Below are positions 1-7,052 of a stretch of 11,111 bases of DNA, in pieces. The translations under genes were made by a program, and so were the position numbers. The notes beneath the pieces are model-generated. The model did no database searches. It saw only the letters and a program-made list of their open reading frames with translations, and was not told the origin of the DNA. Source of the DNA: Sulfuricurvum sp. (lineage in GTDB: Bacteria; Campylobacterota; Campylobacteria; Campylobacterales; Sulfurimonadaceae); the NCBI GenBank assembly GCA_022729835.1, contig DZBC01000045.1, forward strand, positions 1 to 11,111, given 5' to 3'. How positions within the stretch are numbered: position 1 is the stretch's first letter; every line of letters starts with the position of its first letter.

Positions 1-20
1 TATCATGCGCGATCATTTTT

Positions 21-26
21 AAGGAG
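21..26 (+). promoter_or_regulatory. Shine-Dalgarno site of the methyltransferase
   Basis: AAGGAG lies 5 nt before ATG 32 and fixes the start. A TAA at 20-22 in another frame could be the end of an upstream gene, but only seven codons of it would be in the window, so I do not call it. Confidence 0.6.
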
Positions 27-31
27 CCAAT

Positions 32-582
32 ATGAGCAAACGATTCGATGAAGCGGCCAAAACTTGGGATCAAAACGACACACGCACCCGCCTGTCGACC
101 AATATCGCCCGTGCGGTGCAAGAGCAAGTGCGGCTTGAGCCTAGCATGCGGCTGATGGATTTTGGCGCGGGGACGGGGCTGCTGAGCGAGCGTCTCGCCC
201 CCTTGGTGCGCAGTATTGCCGCTGTTGATGTTTCTCCTGGAATGCTCAGCGAACTTGAGCAAAAGGAGTCCATCAAAAGCGTGGTGACGCCTTATTGCCG
301 CAACATCTTGCATGATCCGCTGGAGGGAGATTTTGACGGAATCGTCAGCGCGATGGCGCTACACCATGTGGAAGATACCCGCGAACTGCTGAAGGTCTTT
401 TTTGAGCATCTCAAGAGCGGCGGTTTTATCGCACTATCTGATCTGGACGCGGGGTGCTTGAATCCATCTGTCTTGAAGCGGGATTTGAGAAGGTTTCGTT
501 TGTGACGGCGCACCGCGTTGAGCGTGAAAACGGGCGTGAATACCCAATTTTTTTGCTCAGTGCTTACAAGCCTTACATGTAA
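32..582 (+). pseudogene. Class I SAM-dependent methyltransferase, frameshifted and internally deleted
   Basis: The open frame from ATG 32 (SD AAGGAG at 21-26, spacing 5) encodes 157 residues and stops at 505. It shows the Rossmann methyltransferase core: motif I DFGAGTG at about residues 43-49, the acidic strand-2 end with DVSP near 66-69, ALHHVED near 109-115, and LKSGGFIALSDLDA near 127-140. After LDA (about nt 451) the frame runs into an unrelated tail (GCLNPSVLKRDLRRFRL). The other plus frame continues the family C-terminus from about nt 457 to TAA at 580-582, including EAGFEKVSFVTAHRVERE and YPIFLLSAYKP. So a stretch of perhaps 20 codons, as judged from the family, is missing, and its length is not a multiple of three. 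Substrate is unknown. It is either a real pseudogene or an assembly/sequencing error. The truncated 157-residue protein may be made but lacks the family's last strands. Confidence 0.72.
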
Positions 583-584
583 GG
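571..584. repeat. TTACATGTAA palindrome copy 1, 14-bp form
   Basis: CCTTACATGTAAGG is a perfect 14-bp palindrome. It contains the stop codon of the lost methyltransferase frame and lies directly before the 4-bp gap between convergent genes. Confidence 0.85.
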
Positions 585-586
585 AC

Positions 587-1240
587 TCAAAGATCGAGTC
601 GGTGTGCGTCCACTTGCACGACGCGCAGCGATGGGTAGTGTAGTGCGCTAAGGCGGCGTCCGTAGGCGCATCCCGTATCGATGCCGACAAAATACTTGCG
701 GATGAGTGGCTCTTTATAAGGGGTATGACCGAAGACGTTGAAGAGCTCATAACCCGAAAAATCTTCCCATTCATGCATCGATGTATGCTCTTCTAAGCGG
801 CTCCATGCGAGTTTTTCACGGTATTTTGGTTCATCTTTTCGCCCGAAATAGGGCAGCCCAAAGCCGTGAGTGATGAAAAGCCGATCTTCAAGCAGATAAT
901 AAGGCAGACGGCTCATCCACTCCAGATGTTTGACAAGCTGGGCGTCGTGGAGCGCATAACTTTCGATGGTGGCCGCTCCGCCCCACGCTTTGGAGCTAGA
1001 CCAGATCTGCGCGTCGCCATGCCCGAAATAGCGCAGCATCATCAGCTCATGATTGCCCATCACACAGCGATAGCCGCGCTCCATCACAAGGGCTATGAGT
1101 AATCGGCTGTGTCGGCCTCGATCAACCAGATCGCCGGTAAAGACAAGATGCTCATCCTCTCCGATCTTTTGGATCAGATCAAGGACGCTGTGGTAGCAGC
1201 CGTGGGCGTCGCCGATGATCCAGTAGCTTGGTGTATTCAT
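587..1240 (-). CDS. Metallophosphoesterase, PPP-type Ser/Thr phosphatase / diadenosine tetraphosphatase-like
   Basis: The 217-residue protein carries the full set of calcineurin-like metal-binding motifs in order: DAH (11-13), GDLVDRG (36-42), GNHE (62-65), THG with H125, and GHTP (171-174). This is the compact bacterial PrpA/PrpB/ApaH-like layout. Such enzymes hydrolyse phosphoprotein monoesters or dinucleoside polyphosphates with two metal ions, and the sequence does not decide between these. No signal peptide or membrane segment is seen, so it is probably cytosolic. The start is the ATG at 1240 because AAAGGA (1251-1246 on the minus strand) sits 5 nt upstream. The frame is open to an ATG at 1285, but that would add 15 residues without a better ribosome site. 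The TGA stop lies 4 bp from the end of the converging methyltransferase. Confidence 0.88.
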   Translation of the reverse strand: MNTPSYWIIGDAHGCYHSVLDLIQKIGEDEHLVFTGDLVDRGRHSRLLIALVMERGYRCVMGNHELMMLRYFGHGDAQIWSSSKAWGGAATIESYALHDAQLVKHLEWMSRLPYYLLEDRLFITHGFGLPYFGRKDEPKYREKLAWSRLEEHTSMHEWEDFSGYELFNVFGHTPYKEPLIRKYFVGIDTGCAYGRRLSALHYPSLRVVQVDAHRLDL

Positions 1241-1245
1241 GTGCA

Positions 1246-1251
1246 TCCTTT
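1246..1251 (-). promoter_or_regulatory. Shine-Dalgarno site deciding the phosphoesterase start
   Basis: Read on the minus strand this is AAAGGA, 5 nt before ATG 1240. It overlaps the in-frame ATG at 1246, so that codon cannot be the start served by this site. Confidence 0.6.
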
Positions 1252-1329
1252 GGCGCGGGCATGTTTTAGGCGCGTACTGTAGCAAAAAAAGCAGCGGTTT
1301 ACATGGTCGAGAAGCTTTGGCGCGGCGGC

Positions 1330-1358
1330 TTGACGCCCTGCTTGGTTCATGCTACGCT
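1330..1358 (+). promoter_or_regulatory. Candidate sigma-70 promoter for the MBL-fold hydrolase gene
   Basis: TTGACG at 1330-1335 is followed after 17 bp by TACGCT at 1353-1358, which is preceded by TGC (an extended -10). This would start transcription near 1365, about 27 nt before the gene. The -35 is good and the -10 weak. The 151-bp spacer 1241-1391 must also hold the promoter for the divergent phosphoesterase, for which I see only weak candidates. Pattern match only. Confidence 0.33.
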
Positions 1359-1391
1359 TAGGGTGATGCAAACGCCCAAAGGATACCCATT

Positions 1392-2111
1392 ATGACCCTG
1401 AGCATTCTCTTTGACAACATTCCCTACGACGCACGCTTTAAGAGCCTTTGGGGATTCTCTTGTCTTATACAGACCCCAGAGCAGACGACACTCTTTGATA
1501 CCGGAAGCAACGGCAGGGTACTGCTTGAACACATGAAACTACTGGGTATCGACCCGCTTGCGATTGATACTTTGGTGCTTTCGCATCATCACTGGGATCA
1601 CACCGGAGGGATCGATTCAATCATGGAGGTTAACCCCAAGTTGCATCTTGTTGCGCCCGCTTCACTCTCCAAACGGTGGCTAAGCGATCTGAAATCCCAG
1701 TGCCGTAGCCTCAGCGTCTGCGATGCCCACTATCAAAAGCTAGGGTTCGGACTCGCTACTACAGGCGTGATGCGCACCGGCGATACGCCTGAGCAGGCCT
1801 TGATGATCGAGACTTCAGAGGGAGTGGTGTTGATCACCGGATGCGCCCACGCCGGTATCGTAGCGATGGCCCAAAGGGCGATAGAGTTGAGTGGTGCGGA
1901 GATTGCACTCATGATCGGTGGATTTCATTTGGTGGATCAAAGCAGCGCCGAGCTTGAAGTGGTGATTGCGCAGCTTTCGCAGATGCCCATACACCGTTTT
2001 TGCCCTACCCACTGTAGCGGCGCCGAGGCGATTGCGCTCTTTGAGAAGCGTTTTGGTCCACGGTGGATACGCGCAGGGGTAGGGGCAGTCATTGAGCTTG
2101 AGATCACTTAG
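1392..2111 (+). CDS. Metallo-beta-lactamase-fold metallohydrolase, COG1237-like
   Basis: The 239-residue protein has an early DTG (36-38), the metal motif HHHWDH (65-70, matching HxHxDH), TGCAH at 149-153, GGFHL at 176-180 and PTHCSG at 205-210. The combination of the GCAH, GGFH and PTHC signatures is that of the COG1237 branch, whose archaeal members are annotated as 7,8-dihydropterin-6-methyl-4-(ribofuranosyl)aminobenzene 5'-phosphate synthase. That function comes from methanopterin biosynthesis and should not be carried over to a bacterium without evidence. What can be said is a soluble binuclear-metal hydrolase of unknown substrate. The start is ATG 1392 with AAAGGA at 1378-1383 (spacing 8). 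It is a single-gene unit and is not co-directional by overlap with the operon that follows. Confidence 0.87.
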   Translation: MTLSILFDNIPYDARFKSLWGFSCLIQTPEQTTLFDTGSNGRVLLEHMKLLGIDPLAIDTLVLSHHHWDHTGGIDSIMEVNPKLHLVAPASLSKRWLSDLKSQCRSLSVCDAHYQKLGFGLATTGVMRTGDTPEQALMIETSEGVVLITGCAHAGIVAMAQRAIELSGAEIALMIGGFHLVDQSSAELEVVIAQLSQMPIHRFCPTHCSGAEAIALFEKRFGPRWIRAGVGAVIELEIT

Positions 2112-2124
2112 CCGACTTGTCGGC
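2111..2124 (+). terminator. Possible weak hairpin after the MBL-fold gene
   Basis: GCCGACTTGTCGGC starts at the last base of the stop codon and can fold as a 5-bp stem with a 4-nt loop. No T-run follows, so an intrinsic terminator is doubtful. Confidence 0.22.
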
Positions 2125-2220
2125 GGTGCTGCGCACGCTGTTTAGGTTACATGTACAAATCTTTGATCCGCTTATAAACATGATAAGATTCGAAAATTTA
2201 TAACGCTAAGCAGGCTTGAT
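2112..2220 (+). promoter_or_regulatory. Leader / promoter region of the 13-gene mbx-like operon
   Basis: These 109 bp are the only gap before the long operon, so its promoter is expected here. The last 60 bp are AT-rich, with TATAAA at 2173-2178 and TATAAC at 2199-2204 as possible -10 elements. Neither has a convincing -35 at the right distance. A TTACATGTAC palindrome copy lies at 2147-2156. I cannot place a start site. Confidence 0.35.
2147..2156. repeat. TTACATGTAC variant, intergenic copy
   Basis: TTACATGTAC differs from the repeat in its last base. It is the only clearly noncoding copy, 65 bp before the first operon gene. Confidence 0.6.
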
Positions 2221-2475
2221 GTGAATCTTCTTATTTTTTTGATCGGCGGCGCAATTTTTATCGCTTTTGTCCACTTTTTGAGCACGCCGAAGCTAAGCGA
2301 CCGCGTGGTTGCGTTTGATACCATGGGCATTATCGCCGTCTCGCTGCTGGTGGTGCTCTCGCTACGAAGCCAAAGCGCGCTCTACCTTGATGTTGCCTTT
2401 GTCTTTGCGCTGATCGGCTTTATCGGCACCATCTTATTTGCCCGTTTTAATGTTGCAAGGCGCGACGATGCTTGA
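2221..2475 (+). CDS. mrpF: Na+/H+ antiporter subunit F (MrpF/MnhF; MbxB-like)
   Basis: This is an 84-residue, three-helix membrane protein of usual MrpF length. The hydrophobic stretches are at about 1-20, 33-48 and 55-75. The motif DRVVAFDTMG (27-36) between helices 1 and 2 is the family hallmark. It begins with GTG at 2221. The overlapping ATG at 2219 is followed at once by TGA, so it is not usable. AGCAGG just upstream (2209-2214, spacing 6) is a modest ribosome site. MrpF forms part of the small-subunit core of Mrp antiporters and of Mbh/Mbx complexes. It is the first gene of the operon and overlaps mrpG by 8 bp, indicating coupled translation. The weak start may set a low level for the series. 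Confidence 0.9.
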   Translation: MNLLIFLIGGAIFIAFVHFLSTPKLSDRVVAFDTMGIIAVSLLVVLSLRSQSALYLDVAFVFALIGFIGTILFARFNVARRDDA

Positions 2476-2785
2476 GCTGCTCGGTTTTGTGCTCGGTTTT
2501 GTCGGCGCACTCTTTTTGCTACTAAGTGCTCTGGGGCTTTGGCGTATGCCCGATACCCTTAGCCGTATGCACGCCGCCACCAAAGCCTCCACCCTTGGTA
2601 CGCTCTTAGTGATCGCGGGGGCTATCTGCTATGCGCCGCATCTTTGGTTCAAGTTGATACTTCTGGGGCTATTTGTGCTACTCACCAATCCGCTCTCTTC
2701 ATCAATTCTGGCACGTAGCAGCTATATCAAAGAGGGTTTTTATCATCCCGACGGGGTCGATGCGCTCAAAGAGGAGCGTTCATGA
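2468..2785 (+). CDS. mrpG: Na+/H+ antiporter subunit G (MrpG/MnhG; MbxC-like)
   Basis: The 105-residue protein has three predicted helices and the MrpG signature RMPDTLSRMHAATKASTLG at about 26-44, which matches the family pattern of R-x-P-D-x-x-x-R-x-H-A-x-T-K-x-x-T-L-G. The start is ATG 2468, preceded by AAGG at 2457-2460. An in-frame ATG at 2438 lies deep inside mrpF and is not used. MrpG packs with MrpF and MrpE in the antiporter module and carries a conserved charged cytoplasmic turn. It ends in an ATGA overlap with the next gene. Confidence 0.92.
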   Translation: MLELLGFVLGFVGALFLLLSALGLWRMPDTLSRMHAATKASTLGTLLVIAGAICYAPHLWFKLILLGLFVLLTNPLSSSILARSSYIKEGFYHPDGVDALKEERS

Positions 2786-3024
2786 TTGACTTTCTTATTC
2801 TCTCTATTTTACTTTCACTACTGGTTGCAAGCATCATGATTGTCTTTAGCGAAGATCTAAGCCATAGTGTCATCACCTACATGGGTTTTGGCCTAGGCAG
2901 TACCCTACTTTACTTTCTTTTTAGTGCTCCGGATGTGGCGCTGACCGAAGCGGTCATTGGGGCGGGGATCAGCTCGACGGTCTATCTGGTCGCGCTACTG
3001 CAAACGAGTGTGCATGAATCTTAA
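2782..3024 (+). CDS. DUF4040 subunit, MrpA C-terminal piece (MbhD/MbxD-like)
   Basis: This is an 80-residue three-helix protein. The signature APDVALTEAVIGAGI at about 49-63 is the one found in the C-terminal part of MrpA and in the separate MbhD/MbxD subunit of archaeal complexes. Having it as a stand-alone gene, not fused to a large MrpA, is diagnostic of the Mbh/Mbx type rather than a plain Mrp antiporter. The start ATG 2782 has GAGGAG at 2771-2776 (spacing 5) and shares ATGA with the mrpG stop. It overlaps the next gene by 11 bp. The conserved D/E/T residues of this helix are thought to line an ion path in Mrp. Confidence 0.88.
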   Translation: MIDFLILSILLSLLVASIMIVFSEDLSHSVITYMGFGLGSTLLYFLFSAPDVALTEAVIGAGISSTVYLVALLQTSVHES

Positions 3025-3712
3025 ACGTACCCTAAGGGTAGAGACCCTGCTCGTTGCTTTATTGGTTTCGGTCACAACCTTGGTACTGATGCAGATTTTA
3101 CTTAACCTCCATCTTGCAGGTCACTCGCTCGGCGATGAGATTTTGCACATCAACGCCGCCTCTACCCAGAGCGCCAACGCCGTCACCTCGGTAGTCACCT
3201 ATTTTCGCGGACTCGATACATTGGGTGAGGTGAGTATTTTGTTTTTGAGTATCTTTGGAGTGGCACTACATATGCCAAGGGGTAGTAAAAATCTCTTTAG
3301 CTATCACAACACCCTGCTGTATATCGGTGTCTCCATTCTCTTTCCGCTGATGCTGCTTTTTGGGGTCTATGTGATTTTACACGGCCATCTTAGCCCCGGG
3401 GGTGGTTTTCAAGGCGGGGTGATTATTGCCGGTGCCTTTTTGCTACGTTTTCTCACCTATGGCGATCATTATGAGCTTAAAGAGCGCGTCGTTAGCTTAA
3501 GCGAATCGCTCAGCGGCGCGGGATTTATTGTGCTGGGGCTACTTGGGTTGTTGGTCGGTGACCGTATCTTTACGCAGATTTTGCCCTTAGGCACATTGGG
3601 CGAGCTTTTGAGCGGCGGGGTGATTGAGTTGATCTATATTTTTGTCGGTCTTAAAGTCTCGGCCGAAATTTCCCTTTTGGCCGAACACTTTGTAAAGGCG
3701 CACAATGTTTGA
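3014..3712 (+). CDS. mrpB: MrpA-end plus MrpB fusion (MnhB-domain subunit; MbhE+F / MbxF-like)
   Basis: The 232-residue membrane protein has two parts. Residues about 1-90 resemble the last piece of MrpA / MbhE, with NAVTSVVTYFRGLDTLGE at 55-72. Residues about 100-225 are the MnhB domain, with a helix ending in LFGVYVILHGHLSPGGGFQGG (115-135, including the G-rich MnhB hallmark) and later helices near 167-181 and 200-215. Archaeal Mbh has these as separate subunits E and F, whereas Mbx has a single gene at this place. The start is ATG 3014 inside the previous gene. The frame is open to 2957, but that would need an 87-bp overlap. The ribosome site is weak, so re-initiation from the upstream stop is likely. 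It overlaps mrpC by 8 bp. Confidence 0.88.
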   Translation: MNLKRTLRVETLLVALLVSVTTLVLMQILLNLHLAGHSLGDEILHINAASTQSANAVTSVVTYFRGLDTLGEVSILFLSIFGVALHMPRGSKNLFSYHNTLLYIGVSILFPLMLLFGVYVILHGHLSPGGGFQGGVIIAGAFLLRFLTYGDHYELKERVVSLSESLSGAGFIVLGLLGLLVGDRIFTQILPLGTLGELLSGGVIELIYIFVGLKVSAEISLLAEHFVKAHNV

Positions 3713-4076
3713 TTCTTTGCATCCCCTCATCACGATGATTAGCCTAGCTATTTTCGGTGTCGCACTTCTTGGTGTACTTGTCAAAAAAAACCTCTTTAAA
3801 ATCTTTTTGGCCTTCTCCGTCGCCGAATCGGCGCTCTTTCTCTTTTTTATCGGCAACCACTACACACCGGGGCTTAAAGCCCCCATTGCGGCTGATGGAA
3901 TCACCCGCTTTGACCCCGCTTTTATGGTCGATCCGCTCCCTCAGGCGATGATTTTGACCACCATTGTTATCGGTATTGCCGTAAGCGCTCTGGGGCTTTC
4001 GATGGTAATTCGCTACTACAAACTTACGGGTCACATGAGAATCGATAAAATGGATGAACTCGGAGAAGAGCAATGA
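3705..4076 (+). CDS. mrpC: Na+/H+ antiporter subunit C (MrpC/MnhC, NuoK-like; MbxG-like)
   Basis: The 123-residue, three-helix protein is homologous to NuoK. Its signature FMVDPLPQAMILTTIVIG (about 73-90) is characteristic of MrpC, and the second helix carries a buried glutamate in AESALFLFF (39-47), as NuoK-type subunits do. ATG 3705 is preceded by AAAGG at 3694-3698 (spacing 6) and overlaps the previous stop by 8 bp. It ends in an ATGA overlap with mrpD. In Mrp, Mbh and complex I this subunit sits beside the first large channel subunit and contributes charged residues to the ion pathway. Confidence 0.93.
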   Translation: MFDSLHPLITMISLAIFGVALLGVLVKKNLFKIFLAFSVAESALFLFFIGNHYTPGLKAPIAADGITRFDPAFMVDPLPQAMILTTIVIGIAVSALGLSMVIRYYKLTGHMRIDKMDELGEEQ

Positions 4077-5470
4077 GCCTGCTACTGTTTATTCTTTTAC
4101 CGCTTTTAGCGATCTTTTTAATGCCTTTTTATCGCGCCTATCTGCACTATGTGAGCACGGTGCTCTCCATGGCACTCTTTGGCCTGGCGCTTACATGTAA
4201 GGCCGCGTTGCCGCTTGTAGAGCGCGTTGCCGTCGATTTGCCATTGGCCATTACCTTTGAGCTTAGTAGTGTTTCGTGGTTGCTGGTCACTCTTTTTACC
4301 CTCTCGATGAGCCTCTTTTCGCTCTATCATCTGCGATTTAGTAGCAATAAAGCCCTTTTTGTCGGCACGAATATGCTGCTTGTCGGGGTCATCGGATTGG
4401 TGCTGAGTCGCGACATTTTTAATATCTACATCTTCTTTGAGATCAGCTCAATCAGCGCCTATCTGCTCACCTCGCTCAATCAAGATGCCAAAGCCTACGG
4501 CGGAGCGATTCGCTATATGATTATCGGCGCTTTTGCTTCGCTCTTTTTTCTGCTTTCAATCATGCTTATCTACCTCACGATCGGCGTGCTTGATCTACAG
4601 ATGATTGCGCAGCGTTTTAATCTGATCGATGAGCAGGTGCAATATCTGATTCTACTCTCGCTCTTTATTGCGCTGGGAATCAAAACCGAACTCTTCGGGC
4701 TTAACTTCTGGGTTCCCGATGTCTATCAGGCTTCGCGTAGCGCCGTTAGTGGACTCTTTAGTGCCATGCTCTCTAAGAGCTATCTCTTTTTGCTCTTTCA
4801 TTTGGCCTATCTCTTACATGTAAGTACTTCGCAGATGGCCTTTTTAACGCTCGTTGCCGCGCTGACCTTTGCCGTTGCCGAGTTTTCGGCGCTGAAAAGC
4901 CGTGAAACCAAGCGAATTTTTGCCTTTTCGACACTGGGTCAAATCGGACTGATTGCATTGGCGCTCTCATACGGCGACACGGCTTTGACCGAAGCGGCGC
5001 TCTTTTTGATCATTGTCCATGCACTCGCCAAACTGATGCTCTTTTTGGCGCTCGACCTGTTGGAGCGCCGCTTGGGCTCGACCAAAAGCGAGATCTTTGC
5101 GCGTTTTGAGTCGCTCTTTTTAATGGCTGTTTTTACCGTCGGGGCACTTTCGCTGCTGGGTATTCCCCCTTTTGCGGGTTTTGCGGCCAAGCTCTCGCTG
5201 CTCAAAGGGCTTGCCGGACTTGAGGCGTATGGGGCGATGGCGCTCATTTTGACCGTTTCGCTGATTGAAGCGGCCTACCTCTTTAGACTCTTAAGCGGCT
5301 TTCGCCAAGGGGAGCAGAAAATGGTCGTAACGCTCTCGCCTCTTGAGCGGCTTATTTTTGGTGTCATGATGTTTGCCCTATTGCTCTTGGGTCTGATGCC
5401 GCAGCCGCTGTTAGCGCTGTGTCAAGAGGCGGCGCAAGCCATGCTGGGAGGCTATCATGCTGCACTTTGA
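4073..5470 (+). CDS. mrpD: Na+/H+ antiporter subunit D (MrpD; first NuoL/M/N-type channel, MbxH-like)
   Basis: The 465-residue polytopic membrane protein has about 14 helices. The proton-channel residues of the NuoL/M/N fold are in place: E123 in FFEISS, K204 in GIKTELFGLNFWVPD, K235 in AMLSK, the H-x-x-x-K pair H316/K320 in VHALAK, and K373 after IPPFAGF. ATG 4073 overlaps the mrpC stop (ATGA), with GGAGAAGAG upstream. The next gene starts 14 bp inside it. It is one of two tandem channel subunits in this operon, the tandem being the MBX feature. Two copies of the TTACATGTAA palindrome fall in it (4191, 4814). Confidence 0.93.
   Translation: MSLLLFILLPLLAIFLMPFYRAYLHYVSTVLSMALFGLALTCKAALPLVERVAVDLPLAITFELSSVSWLLVTLFTLSMSLFSLYHLRFSSNKALFVGTNMLLVGVIGLVLSRDIFNIYIFFEISSISAYLLTSLNQDAKAYGGAIRYMIIGAFASLFFLLSIMLIYLTIGVLDLQMIAQRFNLIDEQVQYLILLSLFIALGIKTELFGLNFWVPDVYQASRSAVSGLFSAMLSKSYLFLLFHLAYLLHVSTSQMAFLTLVAALTFAVAEFSALKSRETKRIFAFSTLGQIGLIALALSYGDTALTEAALFLIIVHALAKLMLFLALDLLERRLGSTKSEIFARFESLFLMAVFTVGALSLLGIPPFAGFAAKLSLLKGLAGLEAYGAMALILTVSLIEAAYLFRLLSGFRQGEQKMVVTLSPLERLIFGVMMFALLLLGLMPQPLLALCQEAAQAMLGGYHAAL
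4190..4201. repeat. TTACATGTAA palindrome copy 2
   Basis: CTTACATGTAAG is a perfect 12-bp palindrome in the mrpD gene, read as LTCK. Confidence 0.85.
4813..4824. repeat. TTACATGTAA palindrome copy 3
   Basis: CTTACATGTAAG occurs in the mrpD gene, here in a different frame and read as LHVS. Confidence 0.85.
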
Positions 5471-7052
5471 AGCCACGCTTTTAGGTCATCTCTTTTTCGG
5501 TCTGAGCCTTTTGGTGATTGTTGCGTTGCTACGCAAAAATGACGGTCTTTGGCACCTACTATTGCTAGGCTCGCTTGGCATCATCTTTTATGCCTCTAGC
5601 CTGGTGACGCTCTTTATCGGTTGGGAGATGATGGGATGGAGCGGCTATTTTATCCTCTCCAAAACGGCGCGTGTTTCAACGCTTCAGCGCTATATCCTTT
5701 TTAATCTCGGCGGTGCTTTTGCGCTGCTTGGGGCTATTGCGCTACTCTTTAGCTTTATGGGCAGCATGATGCTATGTGATATCGACCTAACGCTACTGCC
5801 CGTTTGGGCACTGCATAGCGTGAGCGCTCTGGTGCTGATTGCCGTTTTTGTCAAGTCGGGCATTATCGGGGCGCACGACTGGGTGGTTGACAGCTACCAA
5901 GAGGCAAGCCCGCTCTTTAGTGCCGTCTTGAGCGCCATTCTCTCTAAAGCGGGAATCTATCTTTTTATTGTCCTTTTACTCAAACAGCCCCACGATGAGC
6001 GCGTGCTCTTTGAGCTGATGGCGTGGCTGGGGGCAATCACCTCGGTAGTAGCCACCTTTAAGGCAATCAGTCAAGATGAGATCAAGCGTCTTTTGGCCTA
6101 TTCGTCGATTGCACAGCTAGGCTACATCATTACCGCTTTGTCGCTCATGCAGGCCTACGCGCTTGAGGCCGCGCTCTATCACACCGTGATTCATACGCTG
6201 GTCAAACTGCTACTTTTTGTCAATGTGGCTGCGATAATGGCGATTACCGGCAAAGAGCGCTTTAGTGAACTCGGCGGTCTGCTTTACCGCGTTCCGCTGC
6301 TCTTTGTGCTGCTTGTGATCGGCATTATCGCTCTGGCAGGTATGCCGCTGCTGGGGGGCTTTAACGGTAAGTTTTTGCTCTATACGGCACTGCTGGAAGA
6401 GAAGCGTGCACTGCTCTTGGCGACGGTCATGTTTAGCTCAGCGAGTGCCTTTTTGTACTGCTACAAGCTGGTGTACGGCATCTACTTGGGGCAGAGACCT
6501 CATGATGAGAGTCCTTTACATGTAAGCCCCAAAAGCTACTATATTCCGCAACTACTCAGCGCCGCTTTGCTGATTTTGCTGGGGTTTTTGCCCGCACTGC
6601 CGACACCGCTGTTTAGTGCTATCGGGGTCGAAGCGGGCTTTTCGGCGCTGGAGTTTACCAAGCCCTCAATCCTCAATAGCCCCTTCGGTAGCTTTAACGG
6701 CGCGGTGCTGATGAGCGCGTTTGGGGTGGTTTTTGTACTGATTTTGGGGCTTTTGCAGAGGGTTCACTCCAAAGCCAAAGCGGCTCAAAACGCCCAAGAT
6801 ATCAGCTACTGCGGCGAGGTTCCAAAAGCCGGAGTCAATCTGCACTTTGGCTACGGCATGGGTCATGAGCTAGGCCGTATCGGCTTTATCGCCTTTATTC
6901 TACGCCGCCAAAGCAGACGTTTTTGGGACTATTTAAACCTGATTGTCGGTGACCTCTCGATTTTACTACGCTCACTCTACGCGCTGGGTACACAGCACAT
7001 CTTGTTGCTATCGCTTTTGGGCTTTACCCTACTGCTTTTAGGAGGCCTATAA
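5457..7052 (+). CDS. Second MrpD/NuoL-type proton-channel subunit with C-terminal extension (MbxH'-like)
   Basis: The 531-residue membrane protein has the antiporter fold and the key residues E57 (GWEMMGWSGYF), K133 (FVKSG), DWVVDSYQEASPLFSA (141-156), K164, H246/K250 (IHTLVK) and GMPLLGGFNGK (295-305). After the last core helix (about 415-433) comes a charged stretch (434-450), a YCGE motif at 451-454, an amphipathic segment rich in R and F at about 470-495, and a final hydrophobic helix (about 513-530). Such an end resembles NuoL/HyfB-type subunits, in which a lateral helix clamps the channel modules to the membrane arm. SD GGGAGG at 5446-5451 lies 5 nt before ATG 5457. It overlaps mrpD by 14 bp and ends directly against the NuoH gene. 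Confidence 0.88.
   Translation: MLHFEATLLGHLFFGLSLLVIVALLRKNDGLWHLLLLGSLGIIFYASSLVTLFIGWEMMGWSGYFILSKTARVSTLQRYILFNLGGAFALLGAIALLFSFMGSMMLCDIDLTLLPVWALHSVSALVLIAVFVKSGIIGAHDWVVDSYQEASPLFSAVLSAILSKAGIYLFIVLLLKQPHDERVLFELMAWLGAITSVVATFKAISQDEIKRLLAYSSIAQLGYIITALSLMQAYALEAALYHTVIHTLVKLLLFVNVAAIMAITGKERFSELGGLLYRVPLLFVLLVIGIIALAGMPLLGGFNGKFLLYTALLEEKRALLLATVMFSSASAFLYCYKLVYGIYLGQRPHDESPLHVSPKSYYIPQLLSAALLILLGFLPALPTPLFSAIGVEAGFSALEFTKPSILNSPFGSFNGAVLMSAFGVVFVLILGLLQRVHSKAKAAQNAQDISYCGEVPKAGVNLHFGYGMGHELGRIGFIAFILRRQSRRFWDYLNLIVGDLSILLRSLYALGTQHILLLSLLGFTLLLLGGL
6516..6525. repeat. TTACATGTAA palindrome copy 4
   Basis: Perfect 10-bp palindrome in the H'-like gene, read as LHVS (residues 354-357), in a loop between helices. 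Confidence 0.85.

Noticed and set aside
292..774. 160-residue open frame on the minus strand
   Set aside because: It is a shadow across the methyltransferase and phosphoesterase genes, with no recognisable motif.
2147..2156. TTACATGTAC as a specific operator of the operon
   Set aside because: The same word occurs repeatedly inside coding regions, so its presence here needs no regulatory explanation.
2221..5470. A stand-alone Mrp Na+/H+ antiporter operon
   Set aside because: There is no full-length MrpA, a second channel subunit follows, and the genes run by overlap into NuoH-B-C-D-I homologues.
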